Shown: piece after piece, positions 48,582 through 59,269 of the stretch | Position numbering within the stretch: the stretch's first letter is position 1 | Layout of the letters: each line of letters opens with the position of its first letter | Assembly: GCF_033568475.1 (NCBI RefSeq) | Contig: NC_133122.1 | Span: forward strand, 84,157,442-84,221,441 | Origin: Henckelia pumila | Lineage: Eukaryota > Streptophyta > Magnoliopsida > Lamiales > Gesneriaceae | Direction: 5' to 3' | Length of the DNA stretch: 64,000 nt | Notes under the pieces: model-generated | The model's input: the letters and a program-made list of their open reading frames with translations, nothing else | What the model was told of the DNA's origin: nothing | Database searches by the model: none | Position numbers and translations under genes: made by a program

Positions 48582-49301
48582 TCACATATTCCGTAGATTG
48601 CACATCCCAATGATATATATATGCTTTCTGAATATTATCGTATGAAGTGCCTTTGTGAAGAGATCTGATGAGTTCTCACGTGATTGAATGTAACAGATAT
48701 CAATATATTTGTTCTTTTCAAGTTCTTGAGTGTAGGCAAAGAACTTTAGCGTGATATGTTTGGTTCTGTCACTTTTGATGTATCCTTCTTTCATTTGAGC
48801 AATACATGCAACATTATCTTGATACAACGTTACAGGCTTCTCGTCTACTGATAATCCACAAGAAATTTGGATATGTTGTGTCATTGATTTTAGCCAAACA
48901 CATTCACGACTTGCTTCATGTAGCGCAATAATCTCAGCGTGATTTGATGAAGTTGTTACGAGTGTTTGTTTCTATGAACGCCAAGAAATTGCGGTGCCTC
49001 CACGAGTAAATACATATCCGATTTGGGAACGTGCCTTATGTGGATCAGATAAATATCCAGCATCGGCATAACCAATGATACTTTAATTGGTGTCTTTTGA
49101 GTACAAAAGTCTCAAATTTGTCGTTCCTCGTAGATAACGGAATATATGTTTAATTCCGTTACAGTGCCTCTTTGTTGGATATGAACTGAATCTTGCCAAT
49201 AAATTTACAGAAAAAGATATATCAGGTCTAGTGCAATTTGCAAGATACATAAGGGCACCAATGACAATTAGATATGGTACTTCGGGATCAATAATTGTGA
49301 C
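48582..49301 (-). pseudogene. Copia D RT C-terminus and RNase H
   Basis: The frame 49328-49083 gives the RT end, IGALMYLANCTRPDISFSVN and ARFSSYPTKRH, which continues across the solo LTR junction at about 49302. The RNase H part 48884-48582 has SVDEKPVTLYQDN, DRTKHITLKFF and SRENSSDLFTKAL, the copia RNase H end. The middle of RNase H (about 48885-49080) is open only in short pieces. Confidence 0.85.
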
Positions 49302-49302
49302 C

Positions 49303-52300
49303 CTAAAATTCAATCTACTAAATCGCATGCATTAAATTTAATAAATATTATGATTTTTATTTTTAGGTTTAATCGATTTAAATTCTTTATTTGAAGTATG
49401 TGCTAATAAAATATTTTTATTATTTATTCAATGATTTTATTTTACAAACTATTTAGTTAATGTTTTGAAATGTTTAAGTTTATTTGTCTAAATGATTTTA
49501 TTGTGTAATTTAAATTATTTTAATATTTTTAAAGGTTTAGGCTTGCATATTTAAATGATTTTAATTGTCTAGTTTATTCTTTTAAATGGTTTTAACTGGT
49601 TAGCCTATTTGTTTAAATATTTTCGAGTGTCCAACTTATTTATTTTAATTAGACTAAGTTTAGCGGTTAATTATTTTAAATTATTTTAAGTTATTTTAAA
49701 TGACTAGCTTATTTATTTAAATCCTTTTTAATTGTCTAAATCATTTTAAATGTTTTTAGACTTGTATATTCAAACATTTCTTTTTATTTGTCCAAATTAT
49801 TTTAAAGGTTTTTATTTTCACTTGTGTATTTATTTAAATTGCTTTTAAACGTTAGTCTAGTTTGTTTAAATTATTTTAATCGATCTGCTCGTTATTTAAA
49901 TATTTTACTCGTTGCCGTGACGTCAAAATATTTAATGTGTTAATTGCCTAAATATTTCATTTTTTCCGCGCATTAGAATTCATTATTTTTTTTAACTTTT
50001 GCGAAATTAGTATTTTATTTCCGGTCTAGTAAAATCAATTTAATGTTTTAAATTAGGATTTTTAAGCTTGTATTTTTATTTAGTACGATTTAATTTAAAT
50101 CCTAATTACTAGCATTGGTTTAATACTTTTTAAAAGTGTGTTGCACTTTTTCATGGAATTCCCAACAAGTTTATTTTTTAAGGTTACCTATTATAACACT
50201 TGATTAAATCTAGCCACACACTCTCATAATCTCATTCACTAAAAGACTCACACACTCAAACACACAAAAAACCGAATTGTTCCCTGTTCTTCAAGCTTTT
50301 CCCAATCGACTTCTCCTTCAGAATTCTCTCCACCTTTCACGCCGCCAGCAGCTTCCTTCTCCGGCGAGTTTTCTCCACAGCGAGCTAGTCGAGCTTCTCC
50401 TGTTCTTTGGAGCTCGGTTCCAGCTTGTAGCAGCTCGTAGGGTCAATTTTCAGCTCATTTCGAGCTCCTTGGTTCGACTTAGCTAGGCAAGAATATGAGT
50501 TCCCTCATTGCACATTGTAGATTAGGCATTTCGTGGCTTGCATTTTCTTGGAATTTTCGAAGAAGTATATGCTTATAGGATAGTGCCCTGCTCGAGATTT
50601 TCTTGCAACTTCTGTATTTTTTTTTTAGTCGAGATTTTTTTTTGCTTTTGCGAAAAAGTTTTATTGTTGGATTATAGTATACGAATGAATTTGAAATGCC
50701 AATGATTTGATTGCCATGCTACTTTCGAAAATTTACAGATTTTCATGCCTTGTGTTTTTCGAAAAATCTTGACAGTTTACTTGGAGCATGGTTTCGAATT
50801 TGAAGTGCTTTATTTGTGTTGACTTGGATGGTGATTGAGGAGCTACCATGGGTGATTTGTAGTTCACATGGTAGCTTCTAAGAAGGTTCGAAGTCGATTT
50901 AGGTTGGATGGGAAGGAGTTTCGAATGTGAGGGTAAGGATGGGCTCTTCTTTGAGGTCGGCTAGGGGCTACTGTAGTTGCTGAGTTTAGGAGGTTTGTGG
51001 GGTTGGATTGATGTGGACAGTGAGTCTAATGCAATGGTTGTGGTCCTAGTTCACTAGCTTGGGAGATGAAAGTCAATTAGCTAAGGAGTTCAATGGATGT
51101 ATAGCTAGGACATGAGCAGAATTTTTGGCATTGAGCAGGCTGTCCGGAAACCTGGTTTGAGTTAGGGTGTTAACCTCGGGTTTGGCCAAGGGCTCGGGTT
51201 CGAGAATTGGTCTAGGATGTTGGAAATATGTTGGTTTAAGCGGGAATCAATTCGGTTAAGTTTGGGTCGAATTTTAGATCCTTAAACGTTAAGGTGCAGA
51301 ATTGTGTTTTAAGCTAAGGGGCTGCTGCCCGGATTCATTCTTTTGAATAATGCTCGCTTAGGAAATAAATTCCGAGGATGACTTCCCTACTTAGTACTAA
51401 GTATCGTGGAGTTGTGGTTTCAAGCAGAATCCTTTTTGGTTAAGAAACGAGCAAGCTATACTTTTTTTGGGCAAACTGCTCCAGTGGTCTTAGGCGCTAC
51501 TTTATGGTTTAGCTTTCCACATCCTTTGGTTTGCTTCCTAAATCACCATTCCGATCATCCATGTGTGAGTCATATGCATGATTATCGATTAATATTTACA
51601 TGTACGTCATATTTACATATGCATGCTAAGTCCATATTCAAGTATGAAAGGATATATTTTTAGGAACGAAGTGAGATGATTGTGACTATAGAAATTATGG
51701 GTTTGGACGGGCTGGGAGACGTTCTGGCTTCCCTTACCAAATTTATGGGTTTGGACGGGCCGGGAGAAATCCTAGCTTCCCTTACCAAGCATGGGCAAAA
51801 CGGGTTGGGAGAAATCCTGACTTTCTTGCGGCATAGTGCACTGCAGCCATGATCATGATCGAATCACAGAGTCACAATCCAAGGATCTAAGTTCAATATT
51901 TATGACTATGTTTAGATCAGTTTATTCAGTTATTTATGTTTGACTTAACCATGCATATGTTCCATTCATGTTCACTCCATTTATTTAGAAATCATTTATT
52001 TAAGATAAGAGCACAAAGTATTTTTATTATCAAGCTATTTTTAATATGCGTGTGCTTGTATTTACGTAGTACTCGTTATTCCCCCCATATTCTTGCTGAG
52101 TCTTTTAGACTCACTACACTTATTGTTTTCAGGTGAGAAATTTATCAAAGAGACTGAGGGGCAAGACTATCGAGCGGACTGCGATGCGGGTACGGCATAT
52201 CCCTCCGACCTATGCCAGACTTCCGCAATAGTAGTTCAAGTTTTAATGCTTTAAAGACTCTTAGCTTATTAGTTGGACCAATTTAATGAAAAGACTCATA

Positions 52301-52569
52301 TAATTATTTGTAGGCATGTAAATATCAGATTATTACAATTTATGGATGTTTGAATGTCGTAAATCTTTCTTGGGTTCTCGTTCTTTCTTTTCTCGATGTA
52401 GTTCATTTAGTATCGTCGGTTTTATTTTTTTTTATTTATTTTTTTAAATTGCTGTCTGCGTCAGGTGGGTTGTGATTTAAATAGTTAGGTCATGCCAAAT
52501 TTTTTTTGAAAAAAAACGCATTTTATTTAATTATGATTTAAAGTAGAGGTTAGGGTCGTTTTAAGAATA
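49303..52569 (+). repeat. Solo LTR, Ty3/gypsy Tekay/Del type, inside copia D
   Basis: Starts TGTGACCCTAAAATTC and ends close to GGGTCGTTTTA. Both flanks carry AATAA (49296-49300 and about 52566-52570 by my reading), a likely 5-bp duplication with the exact edge one or two bases uncertain. A promoter-like CACACTCA-rich leader with CT-rich tract is near 50230-50450 and a GACTCACTACACTTAT phrase near 52110. It splits the copia D polymerase. No coding region. Confidence 0.7.
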
Positions 52570-53340
52570 ACTTCATCATCTTCACATTGACGGAATGAAT
52601 CCTTTTCTATGTTTAATGATCTTACAACCATTTGAGTACTTAATGGATTTGATTTATCCATATTAAAACGTTTAAGGATCTTTTCTGTATAATTTTTCTG
52701 GTGAACAAAAATTCCATATTCTTTTTATTCGATTTGCAAATCCAGACAGTACTTGGTTTTTCCAAGATCCTTCATTTCGAATTCTTCCTTCAAGTACATC
52801 ATAACTTCTTGAATTTTTTTATTCGTTCCAATGATGTTTAAATCATCAACATATACAACAATAATTACACATCCAGATGTTGTTTTCTTGATGAAAACAC
52901 AAGGGCATATTGGATCATTTACATATCCCTTTTTCATTAAGTGCTCACTTAGCCGATTATACCACATTCGGTCGGATTGCTTCAACCCATATAATGTGAT
53001 CTTTGCAATTTTACAGAATAAAATTCTCTGGGTTTTGAACATTGTGCTTCAGACATCTTAAATCCTTCAGGGAATTTCATGTATATATCACTATCAAGTG
53101 ATCCATATAAGTAAGCTGTAACAACATTCATAAGACACATTTTCAAATTTTTAGACACGGCCAAACTAATCTAATATCGAAACGTAATTGCATCCATAAC
53201 GGGAGAATACGTTTCTTCATAATCAATTCCAGGCCTTTGAGAAAAACCTTGTGCAACAAGTCTAGCTTTATATCTTGCTATTTCATTTTTCTCATTTCGC
53301 TTTCGAATAAAAACTCATTTGTATCCAACAGGTTTTACAC
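52570..53340 (-). pseudogene. Copia D reverse transcriptase, 5' and central part
   Basis: The minus-strand frames have a conserved RT start near 53330-53200 (EINEKKRNE-like Lys-rich, then ARLVAQGF in pieces), a block MNVVTAYLYGSLDSDIYM near 53110, LYGLKQSDRMWYNRLSEH near 52970 and the catalytic YVDD at 52853-52842. Stops and a shift at about 53000 break it. Downstream it runs into the solo LTR at 52569. Confidence 0.82.
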
Positions 53341-53682
53341 CTTCAGGTGTGAGGACTACAGGTCCAAAAACATTGCGTTTATTTAGCGAATACAATTAAA
53401 CCTGGATGACATCTTTCCATTTGGCCCAATCATGACGAGTTTTACATTCACCAAAAGATTTTGGTTCATGATCATCATTTTCATTTATGATGTCACATGC
53501 CACATTATAAGAAAATATCTCATCAATATCTTCTATATCTTTTTGGTTTCATATTTTTCTAGTATTAATATAATTGATAGAGATTTCACGATTCTCGTCG
53601 GTTTGTGGTTCTGACAGAACATTTTCATCATTAGGTGTTTCTTCTGGAACACCATTTTCTATTTTATGATCATCGTGTTTCT

Positions 53683-55300
53683 TTATGCCTTTTCTTTTCC
53701 GAGGATTTTTATCCTTGGAACACGCTTCAAGCGTTTTATGACATCATGAGTGTCTTTAATTTGTTTCTTTGGAATTTGAATTCGAGCAGGGAAATTTACA
53801 GCATGAATATATGATTTTGTTACCCCTTTTGTGTCTGCAAATGCATATGGAATTTGATTTGCAATTCTTTGCAAGTGCACAATTTGCTGTACATATTTCT
53901 CACATTGTTTGATCCTTGGATCCAAATGTAACAATGATGGTACATACTATGTGATTTCTTTTTCGATGTGTTTCTTTTTTCCTCTAACATTGAGAAGATT
54001 TCTTCATTAAAATGAAAATCAGCAAAACGTGCTGTAAACACATCGCCTGTCTGAGGCTCAAGATATCGAATGATTGATGGACTATCATAACCGATATAAA
54101 TACCGATTTTTCTTTGAGGGCTCATTTTTTTATCGTTGAGGTGGTGCAATAGGCACATACACCATACATCCAAAAATTCTCAGATGAGAAATATTTGGTT
54201 CTTTACCAAATGCAAGCTACAATGGGGAGAATTTATGATATGCACTTGGTCTGATGCGAATTAATGCCGCAGCATGTAAAATTGCATGTCTCCATATAGA
54301 AATAGGGAGTTTTGTTCTCATAATCATTGGTCTAGCAATCAGTCGTAGAAGTTTAATCAATGATTCAGCTAATCCATTCTGTGTATGAACGTGAGCAACA
54401 TGATGTTCAACAGTAATTCCTATTGACATACAATAGTCATTGAAAGTTTGGGAAGTAAATTCTTCAGCATTATCAAGTCTTATTTTCTTGATTGTATAAT
54501 CGGGAAATTGATTCCGCAATTTTATTATTTGAGCCATTAATCTTGCGAATGCCACATTCCGAGTTGAAAATAAGCATACATGTGACCATCTGCTAGAAGC
54601 ATCGATCAATACCATAAAGTATCGAAATGGTCCACATGGTGGATGAATTGACCCACAAATATCACCCTGAATACGTTCAAGAAATATGGGTGATTCCGTT
54701 TGGATTTTAGCTGGCGATGGTCTTATAATAATTTTTCCAAGAGAACATGTTTTACATTAAAACTTATTATTCTGAAAGATCTTTTGGTCTTTCAATGGAT
54801 AACCATGTGTATTTTCAATAATTCTTCGCATCATTATTGAACCAGGATGTCCCAATCGATCATGCCAATTGATTAATATTGAAGAACTATTAACCACCAT
54901 ATTTGATTCGATTGGCCTTATATGTGTATAATGCAATCCAATAGGGAGCATTGATAATTTTTTAACCACATATTTCTTTCCTGATTTATATGTGGTAAGA
55001 CACATATATTTCTGATTTTCATCAGTTATCGTCTCAGTATCATACCCATGAGAATATATGTCATTAAAAATCAACAAATTTCTTTTTGATTCTGGTGAAT
55101 ATAAAGCATCATTTATCAAAAATTTTGTACCATTAGGTAACAAAAAATGTGCTTTTTCACAACCTTCAATCAAGTCTACAGGACCTGATATTGTATTCAC
55201 CATTGTTTTTGTTGGTTTTAATTCCAAGAAATATCTTTTATCTCGGAGAATAGTGTGCGTTGTACCACTATCGGGTATTCAAACTTCCATGTGATTATTT
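53683..55300 (-). pseudogene. Copia D protease and integrase
   Basis: Protease/GAG-pre-integrase frame 55227-54757 has WHDRLGHPGSIMMRRI. Integrase core follows: 54615-54217 has the first Asp context (VLIDASSRWSHV), IRLDNAEEF and the Glu context HTQNGLAESLI. The C-terminal integrase part (54173-53820) has MSPQRKIGIYIGYDSPSIIRYL. The protease active-site triad is probably near 55285-55270, before the frame starts, and is not clear. Stops separate all parts. Confidence 0.8.
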
Positions 55301-55479
55301 CCTTGTTTAGCTTTGCTCATACCGTTTTCCATTTTGAACTTCAAAAGAAAATATGAAATAAAGAAAATTAATGACATTATATGAAAAATATAACATGTTT
55401 CATAATACAAAATACATGAAAAATACTGTATGTTACATTCTATTTCCACCAATATATTAATCAATGTCTTCGAAATCAT

Positions 55480-56541
55480 TTGAAAAATCAGCAACATCGA
55501 AATGAGTTGAACCACTTGAATGGTTACTGTTTTCAACAAAATTGGTCTCTTTTCCTTTTCCCTTTGTCGATTCTTTATAGAGCTTACATAGGTGCTCAGG
55601 GGTTCGAAAAATATGTGACTAATGTCCTGGAGTGCCACATCTATAACAAACACTCTCAGATCTTTTTGAGTGATTTTTATTTTTACTCGTATTTTCATAC
55701 TGCCTTTTTGGTGGGTGGTTCGTGACGTTCTTTTGAGATGAGTTATTGAAGTAACTATCTCGATTATTTTCATATCTACGGCCGCGACCACGACCGTGAT
55801 CATTTTTACGTCCACGTCCACTCCACGTCCACGTCCACGCCCACGTCTTCGACCTCGTCCACGACCAAAATCTGGTCTATGTCTTTGATTTTGGTTTTTA
55901 TTTTTAATTATGACATTTGCTTTTGGAAATGCCGTTGATCCAGTGGGTCGGGATTGATGATTTTTCACTAACAATTCGTTGTTCTTTTCCGCCACAAGAA
56001 GACATGCGATTAGTTCAGAATATCTTTAATATCCACGCACTCTATACTGTTGTTGTAGAGTTATATTCGATGCGTGGAAAGTGGAAAATATTTTTTCAAG
56101 CATTTTCATTTCAGTAACAACATGCCCACAAAATTTCAATTGCGAGACTATTCGATACATCGCAGAATTATAATCACTGACTTTTTTAAAGTCTTGGAAT
56201 CTCAACGTATTCCATTCATCACAGGCGGTCGGGAGTATAACTTCCCTTATATGCTTAAATATTTATTTCAGCCCTTTCCATAAAATCATTGGATCTTTTT
56301 CTATGAGATACTCACATTTCAATCATTTATCAAGATGTCTACGTAAGAAAATCATAGACTTTGTTTTTTCTTGTGAGGATGATATATTATTTTTTTTGAT
56401 GGAATCACTTAGACCCAATGACTCAAGATGCATCTCAACATCGAGAGTCCATGATATATAATTCTTTCCAGTGGTATCGAGCGCAACAAATTCAATCTTT
56501 GTCAAATTTGACATGGTGGTACTAGAAAAATAACAATGCAT
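55480..56541 (-). pseudogene. Copia D gag
   Basis: The start ATG is at 56541 or 56514 (second Met, MSNLTKIEFVALD). The body has GKNYISWTLDVEMHLESLGL, then a frame loss; 55995-55770 has the linker and an Arg-Gly repeat (GRGRGRRRGRGRGRG) encoded by repeated CGTGGAC-type hexamers, followed by a zinc-knuckle remnant CYRCGTPGH with a stop near 55622. Gag assembles the particle. Confidence 0.75.
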
Positions 56542-57542
56542 TTTATTAGTTAATTTCCATTAATATGACAATACAAAATAATGGATAAACGACGAGTACA
56601 AGTATGTTTAAAAATAGATGAAAAGTGTGTGGTGGATAATCGCCGATGAGTACAAGACTCGTGAGCATGATGATCATAATCGTTATGAAAAATAGCCTTA
56701 GAAATGTCATCATCTTCATCTTCGAAAAAATCGAGAAGAAAATATTTTGAGAGAAAGAGTGAATTTTTGTGTGATTGAAAATAAGTTTGAGTGAACATAT
56801 TTATAGGCAAAAAACTAGCCGTTTTGTTATCGTTTGTGACAGTTGGGGGTAAGAAAAAAAAACGAGTATGTGTTGAATAAAAATTCGTGATAATCATGTG
56901 ATGAATATAATGATAATGATAATTAAATAATTATGTATATCATATCACATTATTATAAGTTCGATGTCATAGACATCCTTTTATATAATAATATGAGATT
57001 ATACGAATATGGTTAGTATATAATACACAATAATATATATCATATCACGTTATTATAAGATCAGTGTCATAGACAATCTTTTATATAATAACATGAAATT
57101 ATATATTAATGCAGTTAATATATATACATAATAAATATATATCATATCACGTTATTGTAAGGTTAGTGTCACAGACAGCCTTTTATATAATAACATGAAA
57201 TTATATATTAATACAGTTAGTATATATACATAATAAATATATATCATATAACGTTATTATAAGGTCAGTGTCATAGACAGCCTTTTATATAATAACATGA
57301 AATTATATATTAATATAGTTAGTATATATATATATATATAATATATCATATCACATTATTATAAGGTCGGTGTCATAGACAACCTTTTATATAATAACAT
57401 GAAATTATATATTAATATATATATAAAAAAATATATAAACAATAAAATAAATATACTTACTTGTTGAATATTTTTGTCTTCTCTTTGTGTTTTGGAGCGT
57501 CGGAAATTATAGAAAACCTTCAAGCGATCGTGCTGATAACGT
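56542..57542 (-). other. Copia D leader with five tandem repeats
   Basis: The 1-kb leader holds five head-to-tail units of 100-102 bp at 56938-57434, each starting TATCATATCAC or TATCATATAAC on the plus strand and holding GTGTCATAGACA and TTTTATATAATAACATGAAA. The units start at 56938, 57038, 57140, 57242 and 57344. The primer site, CGTTATCAGCACGA on the minus strand, is at 57542-57529; I cannot assign its tRNA. Confidence 0.8.
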
Positions 57543-57813
57543 GTTGTAAAAAAGTAAAAATTTATGATAAAAAGTAAAAACTCCAAAACTCAAAATATAT
57601 CAAACTCTACACTTTATAATATTTTTCTCTCAACTCAATTGTGTTTTTCTACACAAATGAAGAGACCTATTTATAGATCTCATTTGAAGATTAGTCCAAA
57701 TATTAATACATCATCATCTACATCATCACACACTAATTTTCCATATTTTACAACTCAATATTCAACATTCAACTTTAAATAATATTAATAATAATAATAA
57801 CATATTTTCAACA
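57543..57813 (-). repeat. 5' LTR of copia D
   Basis: 271 bp, TGTTGAAAATATG to TTTTACAACA on the minus strand, matching the 3' LTR closely except the AAT repeat length and a short TCATCTACA insertion. Confidence 0.92.
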
Positions 57814-58077
57814 ATATATATATTTTAAAATAATATTTACATATTTTAATAAAATAGGTAAAAGGTTGTTGTTGAATAGATTTGAACTTGAGTCTCCAAC
57901 CAAATTTGAAACAGGTCTACCCAGTAGGCCACACGAAATAATCATTCGGCCAAGGGATCAAATATTTATATAATATATACTTCAAAAATTAATATATATG
58001 TATATATGTACTTAAAAAAAATCAAAATTTTTGGGAGGGCCGTGGCCTTCTTTCGCCCTATGGTGGGTCCGCCCCTA

Positions 58078-58606
58078 AATTATAGTTGATTGTCATAATT
58101 ATGTATTGTCTTTTGAATTTCTCTAAAATCTTCCGAGATCTTAGATGAATCCGGAATAATTTCTAAGAATTTATGACTTTGAATCATAATTTACCTTAGT
58201 ATTCTGACTAAGTTCCCACTCTTCGTGGTATCTTACCATAGTCAGATGTTCTTGTTTAAAATATTCCAAAATTTTGGAATAAATCATGAAAGTAAAAAAT
58301 ATCGAACATATGTTCGGTCCATTATTTGAGAGAAATCTCCTCTTCTGCCAAGCAAGTTACAGTCGTATGTCTGAATAAAAATTCTTAGGTTTTGATACCA
58401 TTTTCATGCATTTTTTTCTTACTATATGTAAATTTTTATATATCAAGGATATTTAGGGGATTTTTGAAATTTTTTTGGGCATGATGGTTTGAATTGGTTG
58501 AAAATCTTGAAATATTTAGGACTAAATTGGAAATATTAGAACATTTCATTTGGTACTAAATTGGAAAATATCCAAATATTTGAGATTGAGCCTGATTTTT
58601 TCCCGA
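58078..58606 (-). pseudogene. Copy B 5' end: terminal repeat, primer site, ORF1 start
   Basis: On the minus strand: terminal repeat 58606-58440 (starts GGGAAAAAATCAGGCTC, with three TTTAGT-type phrases), primer site TGGTATCAAAACC (58400-58388), then the start of ORF1 to 58078. The last 100 bases match copy A 12310-12410 closely (shared GAAATTCAAAAGAC-AT). The ORF1 frame has stops. It breaks off at the hAT element H end. Confidence 0.75.
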
Positions 58607-59144
58607 TAGGGATGTAAATGAGACGAACAGTTCGCGAACTGTTCGGGTCTCGGCTCGTTAAAAGCTCGTTCGGGCTCGTTTAATGAGGCTCGTTAAGGCA
58701 AACGAACCAAGCTCGAGTTTTACAATATTCGGCTCGTTAGCTCGTTAACATGCTCGTTAACAAGCTCGTAAGTCATCTCTTAGACGAAAAATAATAGTAT
58801 TGATATTTAATTTATAAATTTACACTTTACTTATAAAAAATATTGAAAAATCTATAAAAATTAATTTATTAGAATAAAATTACAAATTTTAATAATAATA
58901 TTATATTTTTTCAAATATATAACTTAGTTTTTAATTAATTTAATGAATATTTAAATTTATAGTTTAAATATATTAAGCTCGTTTAGGATCGATAAAAGCT
59001 TGAATAAGCTCGTGAGCCATAAATATATTCGTTAAATAAGCTCGGGCTCGGCTCGTTTATAAATGAACCGAGCTTGAACATTCAAAAGCTCGGCTCGGCT
59101 CGGCTCGGCTCGGCTCGGCTCGGCTCGGCTCGTTTACATCCCTA
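58607..59144. mobile_element. hAT-type MITE with GGCTC microsatellite
   Basis: Ends TAGGGATGTAAA and TTTACATCCCTA are inverted repeats. The target duplication TTTCCCGA is perfect (58599-58606 and 59145-59152), eight bases as for hAT. Subterminal arms are rich in GCTCGTTC and CGAGCC phrases; the right arm has a GGCTC repeat of about nine units (59088-59132). No transposase. Confidence 0.92.
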
Positions 59145-59269
59145 TTTCCCGACAATGTGATGTAAAAAAAAAAAAACTCAAAACTCAACTGACACCAACT
59201 TGACATAAAGTTGACACTTATTTAGGTTGATGATCATACCAAACAAAAACCAACAGAGATTGTTTTTTT

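Larger units (their letters stand above)
48107..57813 (-). mobile_element. Ty1/copia element D (minus strand)
   Basis: LTRs at 57543-57813 (5' on the minus strand) and 48107-48415 (3'). A perfect 5-bp target duplication ATATA lies at 48102-48106 and 57814-57818. Minus-strand order: primer site, leader with tandem repeats, gag, protease, integrase, RT, RNase H. The RT/RNase H is interrupted by a solo gypsy LTR. Stops occur in all frames. The LTRs differ by only a few substitutions, so it is one of the youngest insertions in the nest. Confidence 0.92.
46927..58077. mobile_element. Degenerate hAT-type element H, host of copia D
   Basis: Ends CTGGGGCGGAACTAGG and (at 58077, inverted) GGTCCGCCCCTA are decayed forms of the CAGGGGCGGA hAT end; GGGGGCCGC and GAGGGCCG subterminal parts also pair. 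Without copia D it is about 1.44 kb and has no open transposase. Candidate flanking octamers AATTCTAG and AATTATAG differ at one position but the left one lies three bases from the end, so the duplication is doubtful. A tRNA-like stretch is at about 57880-57935. Confidence 0.55.
25403..59150 (-). mobile_element. Endogenous pararetrovirus copy B, split by nested insertions
   Basis: Order on the minus strand: terminal repeat (58606-58440), primer site (58400-58388), start of ORF1 (to 58078), a block of transposons (58077-31054), end of ORF2 (31050-30820), ORF3 (30820-28860), ORF4 (28838-26045, interrupted), TATA box and hairpin, terminal repeat (25560-25403). It matches copy A in order and clearly in sequence but is a separate, older-looking lineage. 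Most of ORF1 and all of the coat and most of the movement region, about 2.7 kb by comparison with copy A, are absent. Flanks are GACAATGAG (25394-25402) and GACAATGTG (59151-59159), 8 of 9 identical. Confidence 0.75.

Noticed and set aside
55279..55765. C-terminal half of a long minus-strand frame in copia D gag
   Set aside because: After the Arg-Gly repeat the frame departs from the one with the zinc knuckle, so it is a frame-shifted reading of gag and not a separate protein.
56938..57434. Regular 102-bp repeats considered as a CRISPR array
   Set aside because: Units are directly adjacent with no unique spacers, lie in a plant retrotransposon leader, and are too long.
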